Below the pieces are notes generated by a model. That model was not told the DNA's origin. It saw nothing but the letters and a program-made list of their open reading frames with translations, and searched no databases. From Microbacterium sp. MF43 (GTDB lineage Bacteria; Actinomycetota; Actinomycetes; Actinomycetales; Microbacteriaceae), in contig NZ_JABBDY010000002.1 in the NCBI RefSeq assembly GCF_012847295.1, positions 124,001-188,000 on the forward strand: a DNA stretch of 64,000 nucleotides, written 5' to 3'. Shown in pieces: positions 1 through 8,365 of this stretch. The first letter of the stretch is position 1. Every line of letters starts with the position of its first letter. The translations under genes were made by a program, and so were the position numbers.

Positions 1-1567
1 TGACCGGGTTCGCCTCGTCGAGCGTCGCGACCGAACGTGCCGAGTTGTTCGTGAGCGCCAGGTAGACCTTTCCGGTCTTGGGGCTCGGCTCGACATCCTC
101 CGGGCGGTCCATCTTGGTCGCGCCGACCGCGTCTGCCGCGAGACGCGTGAAGACGAGCACCTCCTCCGTGGTGAAGCCGGGCACGACGCTCTCGCCGTTG
201 CGCGTCAGCGGAATCCACTCGCCGCTGCCGTCGAAGAGCTGGTCGGCGGGAAGGGCGCCCGTGCCGGTGATCTCGCCGCGCGGCGAGTTGCCCCGGAACT
301 TGGCGACGAACAGGTCGCCTTCGGACAGCAGCGTCAGGTTCTTCTTGCGTGAGCCCGAGAGTTTGTTCTTCGAGACGAACTTGTAGAGGTAGTCGTTGCG
401 CTCGTCGTCGCCCATGTACGCCACGACACGGCCGTCCTCGGCGACGATGACGTTCGCGCCCTCGTGCTTGAAGCGCCCCATCGCCGTGTGCTTCTTCGGC
501 GTGGATGTGGGGTCCTGAGGATCGATCTCGACGATGTAGCCGAAGCGGTTCGGCTCGTTGGCGTAACCGGGGTCATGCGCGTTGAAGCGGGGGTCGTAGG
601 TCTCCCATCCCGTCGACGTCGATGTGGACGGGGTCGACTGGTAGCGCTTCTGCCCGGCGGTCTCCGCCTTCCACGCGAAGTAGCCGTTGAAGTTCTCCTC
701 GCCCGAGAGGATCGTTCCCCACGGCGTCGTCCCGCCCGCGCAGTTGCCGAGCGTGCCATGCACCCACCGTCCCTCGGGGTCGGTGGCCGTCTTGACGAGA
801 TCCGTTCCTGCGGCGGGCCCCGTCAGCTCGAAGACGGTCTCGACGGTGATGCGGCGGTTGCGCTTGCCGCCCACGACGTAGCTCCACGGCTCGCCGACGC
901 GCTTGCGACGGATCTCCACCACCGACATCCCTTGAGCCGCCTTGTAGATGTCGCCACGACGACGCAGTTCGACGGGGTCGGCGCTCGGCGCGAACATGAG
1001 GTTCGGGTTGACGTACTCGTGGTTGTTGACGAGCACGCCGGTCTTGCCGCTCGGGTCGGCGATGATGTCGAGATAGTCGCTGTTGTAGCCGAACTGCAGC
1101 GCCTGCGCTTGGGGCGACTGGGCGGCGAAGTCGAAGACGGGAGAGTTGGCGAACAGCGGATCGCCCCAGCGGATGATCGGCTGCCAGACGTAGCCTGCCG
1201 GCACGGTGAAGGCGTCGACGCTCGCTGCCACGGGCGCGATGGGCTCGAAGGCGAGACCCGCGGACGCGGGACGTCCGAAGGAGGCACCCGCGCCGCCGAC
1301 GCCCGACGCCGATGCGGCCGAGACCGGCGCGCGTCCACCGGCGGACGCCAGCGCGACCGATACCGCGGCCGCGGCGCCCAGTCCGAGCAGAGCCCGGCGT
1401 GAGAGGGCCGCGTGAGCGACTTCCTGGAACGTCTCGTTCCGGGACGGATTGCACTCCGGGTTCATGCAGGCGTTGGCGCACTTGAGCTGGCAGGTCACCG
1501 CCGAGCGCTTGCCTCGTGCGTGCTCCGCGAGCGGAAGCGACCGGCGGTTGTTGTGGATGATGCTCAT
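1..1567 (-). CDS. PhoX-family (DUF839) secreted phosphatase, C-terminal end missing
   Basis: Partial gene: it starts at ATG 1567 and runs off the left edge, so only about 522 residues are visible. PhoX enzymes are exported Ca/Fe-dependent phosphomonoesterases that release phosphate from organic phosphates. A Tat signal is visible at S56-R57-R58 followed by a hydrophobic Ala/Val stretch. Upstream of it lie four cysteines (C26, C30, C34, C39), a cytoplasmic leader also seen in other actinobacterial PhoX proteins. Family motifs are present: the C-A-G-G-T-T-P-W-G-T block followed by G-E-E-N-F, and M-D-R-P-E-D-V-E near the visible end. These support the family firmly; the exact substrate is inferred from the family. 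The next gene upstream (LOG) is on the same strand, separated by 117 bp containing a hairpin, so PhoX probably has its own promoter. I see no clear Pho box. Confidence 0.9.
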   Translation of the reverse strand, partial: MSIIHNNRRSLPLAEHARGKRSAVTCQLKCANACMNPECNPSRNETFQEVAHAALSRRALLGLGAAAAVSVALASAGGRAPVSAASASGVGGAGASFGRPASAGLAFEPIAPVAASVDAFTVPAGYVWQPIIRWGDPLFANSPVFDFAAQSPQAQALQFGYNSDYLDIIADPSGKTGVLVNNHEYVNPNLMFAPSADPVELRRRGDIYKAAQGMSVVEIRRKRVGEPWSYVVGGKRNRRITVETVFELTGPAAGTDLVKTATDPEGRWVHGTLGNCAGGTTPWGTILSGEENFNGYFAWKAETAGQKRYQSTPSTSTSTGWETYDPRFNAHDPGYANEPNRFGYIVEIDPQDPTSTPKKHTAMGRFKHEGANVIVAEDGRVVAYMGDDERNDYLYKFVSKNKLSGSRKKNLTLLSEGDLFVAKFRGNSPRGEITGTGALPADQLFDGSGEWIPLTRNGESVVPGFTTEEVLVFTRLAADAVGATKMDRPEDVEPSPKTGKVYLALTNNSARSVATLDEANPV

Positions 1568-1651
1568 GTGCCCTCCCTGGCGATGCGTCCGCGCCAGCCT
1601 GACGGCCCGCTCGTACGCCAGAGGGAATCGCAGATGAACGACAGGCGACCG

Positions 1652-1675
1652 CCGGATGAGAAGCACTTCATCCGG
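1652..1675 (-). terminator. hairpin downstream of the LOG gene
   Basis: Perfect 8-bp arms CCGGATGA (1652-1659) and TCATCCGG (1668-1675) with an 8-nt loop lie just beyond the LOG stop codon and before phoX. There is no U tract, which is common for high-GC actinobacterial terminators. Terminator function is inferred. Confidence 0.55.
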
Positions 1676-1684
1676 CCGTCGTGC

Positions 1685-2743
1685 TCAGGCCGCGCGGGCG
1701 GGTCCTTCGGGGGCGCTCGGGAGGCGGTTGATCGCCCGGATGAGCCGGTAGAGCGAGCCGACCCGCATCGGGTTCAAGCGCATCACCAGTCGGGGCAACA
1801 CGGCGCGTGGCTCGTCGTCCGCCTCCGCCCGCAGGGCCTCGGTGCGCTCGATGCGCCCGGATGACAGGAGCCCCGCGAACTCGTCGTTGAGCGCTGAGAT
1901 CTCCGCGTCGCTGGGCTCCGACTTGAGGCGCAGCACCAGGCGGTCGCCCACCCAGCGCAGCGAGTCGTAGTTTCGCCAGAAGTCGGTGATGGCGGCGGCC
2001 GCCTCCTCGACCGAGTCGGTGAGGAGGAGCCGATCGAAGTCATCGGGTGAGATGAGGCCCGATCCGGCGAGCTCATCGTCGACGAAACGCTGCAGTCCAC
2101 GCCAGAAGGACCCGCCCGGCTTGTCGAGCAGCACGATCGGCGTCGGCTCGGCCTTCCCCGTCTGCTGCAGCGTGAGCAGCTCGAACAGTTCGTCCAACGT
2201 GCCGAATCCGCCGGGCACGCACACGAATCCGTGCGACTCCTTCACCAGCATGAGCTTGCGGGTGAAGAAGTACTTCATGGCGACGTTCCGCGAGTTCTCG
2301 GCGATGACGGCGTTCGGCCGCTCCTCGAACGGGAGTCGGATCGACACCCCGAGGGAGCGATCGGGACCCGCCCCCTCTGCCGCCGCCTGCATGATTCCCG
2401 GCCCCGCTCCGGTGACCACCATCCAGCCGCTCTCGGCGAGCGCCTCGGCCACCCTCGACGCGGCGAGGTACACCGGCTCATCGGGTTTCGTGCGCGCGGA
2501 CCCGAAGATCGTCACCTTCGGCACGCCGGCATAGGGGGCGAAGTGCTGGAAGGCCGCGCGCATCTCGGCGAGCGCCGCCGTCGTGATCTTCAGGTCGAGT
2601 CTGCTCGCGCGGTCCAGGCCCAGTCCCACCCCGGTGGCCAGGATGCGCGCGATGAGGTCGGTGTTCTCGGTGATGCCGGCGTCGGCCATGACGCCGCGCA
2701 GGTCGTTGGTGACATCGGACGACACGGAGGCATGATCGTGCAT
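1685..2743 (-). CDS. LOG-family nucleotide 5'-monophosphate phosphoribohydrolase-like protein
   Basis: 352 residues with the Rossmann-like lysine-decarboxylase/LOG fold. The diagnostic P-G-G-F-G-T-L-D-E motif is present, with G-S-A-R-T near the first strand and a G-A-G-P-G-I-M-Q segment. LOG proteins cleave (cytokinin) nucleoside monophosphates to base and ribose phosphate; many bacterial members act in nucleotide salvage or are untested. The protein is longer than the core family (about 190-270 residues), with roughly 80 residues before the fold and about 100 after it, as in the larger actinobacterial group. An A/G-rich CTGGAGGC precedes ATG 2743 very closely. It lies 38 bp downstream of proS on the same strand and may be cotranscribed with it. 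Old annotations as lysine decarboxylase should not be trusted. Confidence 0.85.
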   Translation of the reverse strand: MHDHASVSSDVTNDLRGVMADAGITENTDLIARILATGVGLGLDRASRLDLKITTAALAEMRAAFQHFAPYAGVPKVTIFGSARTKPDEPVYLAASRVAEALAESGWMVVTGAGPGIMQAAAEGAGPDRSLGVSIRLPFEERPNAVIAENSRNVAMKYFFTRKLMLVKESHGFVCVPGGFGTLDELFELLTLQQTGKAEPTPIVLLDKPGGSFWRGLQRFVDDELAGSGLISPDDFDRLLLTDSVEEAAAAITDFWRNYDSLRWVGDRLVLRLKSEPSDAEISALNDEFAGLLSSGRIERTEALRAEADDEPRAVLPRLVMRLNPMRVGSLYRLIRAINRLPSAPEGPARAA

Positions 2744-2781
2744 GCCTCCAGGGTGCCACGCCCAGGCGGCCCGAGCCGGTG

Positions 2782-4578
2782 TCAGCCGCCCAGCCGCGCG
2801 ACCGCGTCCGCGACCGAGACCACGTCGCGCTCACCCGACCGGCGATCCCACAGCTCGACCTGACCGTCGGCAGCGCCGCGTCCGACGATGACGATCTGCG
2901 GCACGCCCACCAGCTCGGCGTCGCCGAACTTGACACCGGGCGACACCTTGGGCCGGTCGTCGTAGAGGACGTCGAGGCCGGATGCCTCGAGCTCAGCCGA
3001 CAGCCGCTCGGCCAGGTCGAACGCGACCGCGTCCTTTCCTGTCGCGACGACGTGCACGTCGAACGGCGCGACCGAGGCCGGCCATACGAGGCCCTTCTCG
3101 TCGTTGTTCAGCTCGGCGAGGATCGCGAGGATGCGGGTGACTCCGATGCCGTACGACCCCATCGTGACCGTGACGAGCTTGCCGTTCTCATCGAGGACCT
3201 TGAGCCCCAGTGTCTCGGCGAAGAACCGGCCGAGCTGGAACACGTGTCCGATCTCCATGCCGCGTGCGAGCTCGACAGGGCCGGAGCCGTCGGGCGCCGG
3301 GTCGCCGGCGCGGACGTTGGCCACCTCGACGAATCCGTCCCCGGTGAAGTCGCGCCCGGCCACGAGCGTGTGGACGTGCTTCTCGTCGATGTTGGCGCCG
3401 GTGACCCACGCGGTGCCGTCGACCACACGCGGGTCGAGCAGGTACCGGATGCCTGTGGCCGACTCCTCGCCGAGGACGGGGCCGGTCTCGGACCAGGGCC
3501 CGATGTAGCCCTTCACGAGCAGCGGGTTGTTCTCGAAATCCTGCTCGGTCGCCGGCTCGACGGCCGCGGGAGCGAACGCGACCTCGACGCGCTTGTCGTC
3601 GACGTCGCGGTCGCCGGGCACGCCGACGATCACGAGCTCGCGCGTGCCGTCGAGATGGGTGAGGGCGAGCACGACGTTCTTCAGCGTGTGGGCCGCAGTC
3701 CACTCGGTCACGCCGTCGGTGTCGGGTCCCGCGATGCCGGCCGCGGGCGGGTCCAGGTGGGCGTTGGAGTGATCGACGAGAGTCTGAATCGTCGGGGTGT
3801 TCGGGGAGTCGAAGATCACGGGCTCACCGAGGCCGTCGAACGGGATCGCGTCGGGAACGGTGGTCGTGTAGGCCTCGACGTTGGCTGCGTAGCCGCCGGC
3901 GGAACGGACGAAGGTGTCCTCCCCCACCGCGATGGGGTGGAGGAACTCCTCCGAACGGGCGCCGCCCATCAGGCCGTTGTCGGCCGCCACGATGACGTAC
4001 TCGAGACCCAGGCGCTGGAAGATCCGCTCGTACGCGTCGCGCTGCGCCTGGTACGAGGCATCCTGACCCTCGTCGGTGTAATCGAACGAGTACGCGTCTT
4101 TCATCGTGAACTCGCGTCCACGGAGGAGGCCGGCGCGCGGGCGTGCCTCGTCACGGTACTTGTCCTGGATCTGGTAGATCGACAGGGGCAGGTCCTTGTA
4201 AGAGGAGTACAGATCCTTCACGAGAAGGGTGAACATCTCCTCGTGCGTCGGAGCGAGCAGGTAGTCCGCGCCCTTGCGGTCGTGAAGCCGGAAGATGCCG
4301 TCGCCGTATGAGGTCCAGCGACCCGACTGCTCGTAGGGCTCACGCGGAAGCAGCGCGGGGAAGTGCACTTCATACGCACCCGCGTTCGCCATCTCCTCGC
4401 GGATGATGTCCTCGATCTTCGCCTTGACCCTCAGTCCCAGCGGCAGCCACGTGAAGATACCGGGCGCGGCGCGGCGGATGTAGCCGGCGCGCACGAGCAG
4501 CCGGTGGCTCGTGACTTCGGCATCAGCCGGGTCTTCGCGGAGCGTGCGGAGGAAGAAGTGCGACAGACGGGTGACCAC
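2782..4578 (-). CDS. proS: prolyl-tRNA synthetase
   Basis: 598 residues; cytoplasmic class II enzyme charging tRNA-Pro. The N-terminal catalytic core begins [14 protein letters not shown] and includes [12 protein letters not shown] and the T-H-E-E-M-F motif. A long insertion of the bacterial YbaK-type editing domain lies in the middle, and the C-terminal HGTP anticodon-binding domain (F-D-V-H-V-V-A-T-G) closes the protein. I chose GTG 4578 because homology begins there. The frame stays open a further 150 nt upstream, but only through the 69-bp repeats, giving two copies of a basic Arg-rich peptide unlike any ProS. A -10-like TAGACT (4592-4587) ends 8 nt before this GTG, consistent with a leaderless mRNA. 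In many actinobacteria proS sits near ispG; here about 8 kb separates them. Confidence 0.95.
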   Translation of the reverse strand: MVTRLSHFFLRTLREDPADAEVTSHRLLVRAGYIRRAAPGIFTWLPLGLRVKAKIEDIIREEMANAGAYEVHFPALLPREPYEQSGRWTSYGDGIFRLHDRKGADYLLAPTHEEMFTLLVKDLYSSYKDLPLSIYQIQDKYRDEARPRAGLLRGREFTMKDAYSFDYTDEGQDASYQAQRDAYERIFQRLGLEYVIVAADNGLMGGARSEEFLHPIAVGEDTFVRSAGGYAANVEAYTTTVPDAIPFDGLGEPVIFDSPNTPTIQTLVDHSNAHLDPPAAGIAGPDTDGVTEWTAAHTLKNVVLALTHLDGTRELVIVGVPGDRDVDDKRVEVAFAPAAVEPATEQDFENNPLLVKGYIGPWSETGPVLGEESATGIRYLLDPRVVDGTAWVTGANIDEKHVHTLVAGRDFTGDGFVEVANVRAGDPAPDGSGPVELARGMEIGHVFQLGRFFAETLGLKVLDENGKLVTVTMGSYGIGVTRILAILAELNNDEKGLVWPASVAPFDVHVVATGKDAVAFDLAERLSAELEASGLDVLYDDRPKVSPGVKFGDAELVGVPQIVIVGRGAADGQVELWDRRSGERDVVSVADAVARLGG

Positions 4579-4592
4579 GAGGGTCAAGTCTA
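4579..4592 (-). promoter_or_regulatory. -10 element of a leaderless proS transcript
   Basis: TAGACT at 4592-4587 is followed by 8 nt and then GTG 4578. No Shine-Dalgarno sequence is present. The expected start site coincides roughly with the first base of the start codon. No -35 is recognisable because the region upstream is the 69-bp repeat. Confidence 0.5.
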
Positions 4593-4598
4593 TGGGGG

Positions 4599-4765
4599 CG
4601 CGCCGAAGGCGCCGGCGAGCGAAGCGAGTCCTCGCGGGGACCACCCCGCGATCAGACAAGCACAGCGCGCGCCGAAGGCGCCGGCGAGCGAAGCGAGTCC
4701 TCGCGGGGACCACCCCGCGATCAGACAAGCACAGCGCGCGCCGAAGGCGCCGGCGAGCGAAGCGT
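4599..4765. repeat. 69-bp direct repeats (two full copies and a partial third)
   Basis: Period exactly 69 bp: copies at 4599-4667 and 4668-4736, then the first ~28 bp again from 4737. Each full unit contains a perfect hairpin TCGCGGGG-ACCA-CCCCGCGA plus the run GCGCGCCGAAGGCGCCGGCG. The unit lies between the stop of the sigma-linked membrane protein (4771) and proS. Because 69 is a multiple of three, the repeats extend an open frame into proS without a stop. The hairpins could terminate transcription arriving from the upstream gene. Confidence 0.9.
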
Positions 4766-4770
4766 CCCCC

Positions 4771-5952
4771 TCACGGATGCATCATGCTCAGCAGGATCGA
4801 CGTCAGCGCTGCGGCATCCGAGGCGGGCCGGATGAAGTCCGGTGTCACCATGAGCACGTTGACGCCGTCGGTGGCGACGACGACGCTCCCTGCCCCCTCA
4901 TACCGGTTCAGCCCCGGGGCGATGACTGCGGCTTGCGCCCCGTCCACCGTGACCGGCTGCGTATCCGCTGCGTCGAGAGCGGTCTGGAACGCGATGGCGC
5001 CACCCGGCACCACGTCGATCCGGACGACCTCGCCGGAGCTCGAATCACCGCTTCCAGACGTGAAGTGCAGTTCGCACCAGCTCGTCGCTCCTGAGATGAG
5101 CGTGAGGTCGCTCTGCGCCTCGGTGGGCTCCCCGGGCGAACTCTGCGCGAGGAGCGCGACGCGTTCGAACCCGTACACGGCCGGATCCACAGCGGCGACG
5201 ACCTCGTTGCAGTCCGGAAGCGTCCACCACTCGTCCGTCCGTGTCGCAGGCACGGGCGAGGGGTGGTCGGCGAGCCTTGTGGAGGCTTGTGTGAGCAGAC
5301 CGTCTGCGGACGCCTCATTGACGCTGGTCTCAGCTCCGGTGACTCGAACGAGAACCCAGGTGTCATCGGCAAGCGCTGCCTGGGTGCACTCGACGCGCGA
5401 GCCGTCCTCTGCTACCGGGCGGCACCCCGTGGGGGTACCGGCGCGCAGCTCCTCGCTCACCACGGCGGAAGGGTAGGCGAGCAGGTGAACGATCGCCTCC
5501 AAGTAGGCGCCGTCGGACACCCACACGCAGTCGATTCCGCCGAGCACTTCGTTGGCGCCGGTCCTCCAGCGGTAATCCGACAGCATCATCGGGATGCCTG
5601 CAGCAACTTCGACCTCTCCGTCGCTGAGGGCGTTCTCACACTCGCCTTCGAACGCCACGTTCCCCTCCGCCGGGGGTCCAGGCGGGACCGTCGGCTCGGG
5701 GGCAGGCGCGGTGACGCTCGGCTCCGGGTCAGGAGTCGCGGTCGGGGTCGCGACGGGGCCGGGATCGGTGCCGAGGCCGATGAGGGATGCCGTCGCGATC
5801 GCTCCGCCGCTGATACCGGCGACCAGCACGAAGGCGACGGACGCCGCGATCACCTGCATGCGGCGCTGGCTCGTCGAGCGAAGGCGTTGCGCGCCGGCGA
5901 GGATCGTGTCGCGCATGTCCGCGTGCTCGCGCGGCGTGAGTTCCGGGTTCAT
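4771..5952 (-). CDS. membrane-anchored tandem Cys-domain protein coupled to an ECF sigma factor (paralogue 1)
   Basis: 393 residues. A cytoplasmic segment of about 36 residues is followed by one membrane helix (Q-V-I-A-A-S-V-A-F-V-L-V), a Pro/Thr-rich linker, and two similar extracytoplasmic halves. The first half has G-E-C-E-N, then G-G-I-D-C-V-W and two further Cys; the second has T-L-P-D-C and W-C-E-L. The C..GG(I/L)xCxW spacing recurs in the proteins at 8366, 9598 and 10731, so this is a paralogous family. ATG 5952 overlaps the sigma stop by four bases (ATGA), with GGAAGGAG seven nt upstream, so translation is coupled. By position it is the natural candidate for the sigma factor's membrane regulator, but no classical zinc anti-sigma motif is visible. 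The half-repeats resemble the cysteine pattern of DUF3558-type lipoproteins; that is a suggestion only. Confidence 0.75.
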   Translation of the reverse strand: MNPELTPREHADMRDTILAGAQRLRSTSQRRMQVIAASVAFVLVAGISGGAIATASLIGLGTDPGPVATPTATPDPEPSVTAPAPEPTVPPGPPAEGNVAFEGECENALSDGEVEVAAGIPMMLSDYRWRTGANEVLGGIDCVWVSDGAYLEAIVHLLAYPSAVVSEELRAGTPTGCRPVAEDGSRVECTQAALADDTWVLVRVTGAETSVNEASADGLLTQASTRLADHPSPVPATRTDEWWTLPDCNEVVAAVDPAVYGFERVALLAQSSPGEPTEAQSDLTLISGATSWCELHFTSGSGDSSSGEVVRIDVVPGGAIAFQTALDAADTQPVTVDGAQAAVIAPGLNRYEGAGSVVVATDGVNVLMVTPDFIRPASDAAALTSILLSMMHP

Positions 5953-6485
5953 GCCCATGCTCCTTCCATCGCCGCCATTTCGTCTCGCAGCTTGGCCTTT
6001 GCGCGCGCGAGCCGGGACTTGACAGTGCCGACCGGTATTCCCAGCGTCTCCGCTGCCACGCGGTCGGGGTAGCCTTCGAGCACGGTCAGGACGATCACGC
6101 TCTGCTCCCGCGCGGGAAGTCGCTTGAGAGCTGCCAGGATGCCTGTTTCGTCGGGTGCAACCGGGGCCTGCGTGTGGGGAGACAGCGGCGCGCGGACGAG
6201 CAGAGCGCGGTAACGCCGCGCCGAGCGTTCGAGGTTCCTCGCTGAGTGGGACACCGTGTTCAGCAGCCACGGAAGCGGCGATCCGTCAACGAGCCGTACC
6301 GTCTCGCGTTTGCGCCAGAGTTCGAAGAATGCGACGGCGACAGCGTCCTTCGCGTCCTCGCGCGCCGTGAGGAGGCGGCTGGCATGGCGGAATAGTCGCG
6401 CCTCATGGCGATCGAACAGGTCGCCCAGAGCGGACTCGTTCCCAGCCCTCAGCCGCGCCCAGAGGGCCGCGTCATCTTCGCTCAT
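5949..6485 (-). CDS. ECF-type RNA polymerase sigma factor
   Basis: 178 residues from ATG 6485. Region 2 covers D-L-F-D-R-H-E-A-R-L-F-R-H-A to F-F-E-L-W-R-K-R, and region 4 covers L-P-A-R-E-Q-S-V-I-V-L to G-T-V-K-S-R-L-A-R-A-K; region 3 is absent, as expected of group 4 sigma factors. It would direct RNA polymerase to a small set of promoters, probably including its own. The gene overlaps the membrane-protein gene at 4771 by four bases. No convincing ribosome-binding site precedes ATG 6485. An upstream in-frame extension of 26 residues looks non-coding and was dropped. Upstream, GTGAAC (6524-6519) and CGTTGCCGGACAC recall an ECF-type promoter, but this is weak. The signal it answers is unknown. 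Confidence 0.9.
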   Translation of the reverse strand: MSEDDAALWARLRAGNESALGDLFDRHEARLFRHASRLLTAREDAKDAVAVAFFELWRKRETVRLVDGSPLPWLLNTVSHSARNLERSARRYRALLVRAPLSPHTQAPVAPDETGILAALKRLPAREQSVIVLTVLEGYPDRVAAETLGIPVGTVKSRLARAKAKLRDEMAAMEGAWA

Positions 6486-6607
6486 AACAAGTAGTGTCCG
6501 GCAACGGCGATTTCGTTCACACCCACTCGCTGCGCACCGGGACGTAGCCTGGACCGAGGACACCGATCATCGACCGGTCGGGGGCCGCGAGACTGAAGGG
6601 CAGGCGG

Positions 6608-7243
6608 ATGGCCACCGTTCTCCTCACCGGATTCGAGCCCTTCGGCGGCGATGCCGCCAACCCGTCCAGCGAGGCCGTGCATCGGGTCGCTGCGCGATGG
6701 AACGGCCCGGAAACGCTCATCACCGCGATTCTGCCGGTGGCGTTCGGCGGGGCAGCACGCCGCCTTCGTGAACTGCTCGCCCTGCACGCGCCCGACGTCG
6801 TGATCGCCGCAGGACTCGCCGGTGGTCGCGCGGCGATCGGGATCGAGCGGGTCGCCGTGAACCTGATTGATGCCCGTATCCCCGACAACGACGGCGCTCA
6901 ACCTGTCGATGCGCCCTCGATCGAGGGCGCGCCTGCCGCGGCGTTCGCAACCCTTCCGGTCAAGGCGATCGCGAAGGCGATCTGTGACGCCGGCATCCCC
7001 GCAGAGGTGTCGTATTCCGCCGGCACGTTCGTGTGCAACCACGTCCTCTTCACCGCACTCGACGCCGCTGCGCCCGGCACGCGCGCCGGTTTCGTCCACG
7101 TGCCATGGTCCGCCGAGGACGCACCGGGACCGGATGCCTCGACCCTGCCGCTCTCCGACATCGTGCATGCCCTCGAGATCGCCGTCCGCACGGCGCTCGA
7201 TGAGCCCACCGACCTCCCCCTGCCGGGCGGCACGCTGCACTGA
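6608..7243 (+). CDS. pcp: pyrrolidone-carboxylate (pyroglutamyl) peptidase
   Basis: 211 residues, the usual length for a family C15 cysteine peptidase, which removes N-terminal pyroglutamate from peptides in the cytoplasm. The opening T-G-F-E-P-F-G-G is characteristic. The catalytic triad is visible as E80 (G-I-E-R), C143 (F-V-C-N-H-V-L-F) and H164 (F-V-H-V-P-W). The start ATG 6608 has only a weak purine-rich GGCAGGCGG before it. It diverges from the ECF sigma gene at 6485 and is followed after 80 bp by acdS on the same strand; a functional link to acdS is not evident. Confidence 0.95.
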   Translation: MATVLLTGFEPFGGDAANPSSEAVHRVAARWNGPETLITAILPVAFGGAARRLRELLALHAPDVVIAAGLAGGRAAIGIERVAVNLIDARIPDNDGAQPVDAPSIEGAPAAAFATLPVKAIAKAICDAGIPAEVSYSAGTFVCNHVLFTALDAAAPGTRAGFVHVPWSAEDAPGPDASTLPLSDIVHALEIAVRTALDEPTDLPLPGGTLH

Positions 7244-7265
7244 ACGCGGAGCGGTCGACCGAGCG

Positions 7266-7282
7266 CGATATATTGCATATCG
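7266..7282. promoter_or_regulatory. AT-rich palindrome upstream of acdS, candidate operator
   Basis: Perfect 6-bp arms CGATAT (7266-7271) and ATATCG (7277-7282) around ATTGC. It is conspicuously AT-rich for this genome, lies 42 bp before the acdS GTG and may overlap the promoter. The layout fits a dimeric regulator such as a GntR or Lrp type protein, but no regulator gene is adjacent. Confidence 0.5.
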
Positions 7283-7323
7283 ACCTGTCGTCGCGCGTCG
7301 ACGACCCGACTCGAGGAGATCCC

Positions 7324-8343
7324 GTGAAGCTCGACCAGTTCCCCCGCTATCCGCTCACCTTCGGGCCCAGCCCGCTCCAGCACCTCAAGCGCCTGACGCA
7401 GCACCTCGGCGGCGCGCAGGTGTGGGCCAAGCGTGAGGACGTCTCGAGCGGGCTGGCCTACGGCGGCAACAAGATGCGCAAGCTCGAGTACATCGTTCCC
7501 GACGTGCTCGCCTCCGGCGCCGACACGCTCGTGTCGATCGGCGGCTATCAGTCCAACCACACGCGGCAGGTCGCCGCCGTCGCCGCCCACCTCGGGCTCA
7601 AGGCCCGCCTCGTTCAGGAGAAGTGGGTGCCGTGGGACAACCCGGTGAATGACAAGGTCGGCAACATCCTGCTCTCGCGGATGATGGGTGCCGATTCCCG
7701 GCTCGACGACGCCGGCTTCGATATCGGAATACGTGATTCGTGGAAGAACGCACTCGCCGAGGTCGAGGCATCCGGAGGCACCCCATACCCGATCCCCGCC
7801 GGCGCCTCTGAGCACCCTCTCGGCGGACTCGGCTTCGCGAACTGGGCGTTCGAGGTCGCGGAGCAGGAGAAGCAGCTCGGCGTGTTCTTCGACACGATCG
7901 TGGTCTGCACGGTCACCGGTTCGACGCACGCCGGCATGATCGCGGGATTCGCGGCGCTCGAGGACCTCACCGGAGTGAAGCGCCGGGTGATCGGCATCGA
8001 TGCCTCAGCGACCCTCGAGAAGACCCGCGACCAGGTGGCGCGCATCGCGCGGAACACCGCCGAGCTCATCGAACTCGGTCGAGACCTGCGCGACGAAGAG
8101 ATCCACGTGCTCGAGGGATGGGCGGGTGACCTCTACGGGATCCCGGTCCAGTCGACGATGGACGCGATCGCGCTCGGTGCCCAGCTCGAGGCGATGATCA
8201 CCGACCCCGTTTATGAGGGCAAGTCCCTGGCCGGCCTCATCGACCTCGTGAAGAGCGGCGACATCGCGAAGGAATCGACCGTGCTCTACGCGCACCTCGG
8301 CGGCCAGCCGGCGATCAACGCCTACCACTCGCTCTGGAGCTGA
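7324..8343 (+). CDS. acdS: 1-aminocyclopropane-1-carboxylate deaminase
   Basis: 339 residues, the canonical length. This PLP enzyme of the tryptophan-synthase-beta fold cleaves ACC, the ethylene precursor, to 2-oxobutyrate and ammonia. Visible residues are PLP lysine K50 ([10 protein letters not shown]), nucleophile S77 (G-G-Y-Q-S-N-H-T-R), Y271 and Y297. E298 (D-P-V-Y-E-G-K) and L325 (Y-A-H-L-G-G) match the Glu295/Leu322 pair that separates true ACC deaminases from D-cysteine desulfhydrases, which carry Ser/Thr there. I chose GTG 7324 because GAGGAG lies five nt upstream and the family begins at L-x-x-F-P-R-Y-P; an ATG at 7273 would add 17 unrelated residues and overlap the palindrome. The presence of acdS suggests a plant-associated lifestyle (inference). 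Confidence 0.93.
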   Translation: MKLDQFPRYPLTFGPSPLQHLKRLTQHLGGAQVWAKREDVSSGLAYGGNKMRKLEYIVPDVLASGADTLVSIGGYQSNHTRQVAAVAAHLGLKARLVQEKWVPWDNPVNDKVGNILLSRMMGADSRLDDAGFDIGIRDSWKNALAEVEASGGTPYPIPAGASEHPLGGLGFANWAFEVAEQEKQLGVFFDTIVVCTVTGSTHAGMIAGFAALEDLTGVKRRVIGIDASATLEKTRDQVARIARNTAELIELGRDLRDEEIHVLEGWAGDLYGIPVQSTMDAIALGAQLEAMITDPVYEGKSLAGLIDLVKSGDIAKESTVLYAHLGGQPAINAYHSLWS

Positions 8344-8365
8344 CCGAGAAGGGGTGTTGCGAGGG

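Noticed and set aside
4599-4765. CRISPR array or mobile element ends
   Set aside because: The 69-bp units are contiguous without variable spacers, and there is no transposase nearby.
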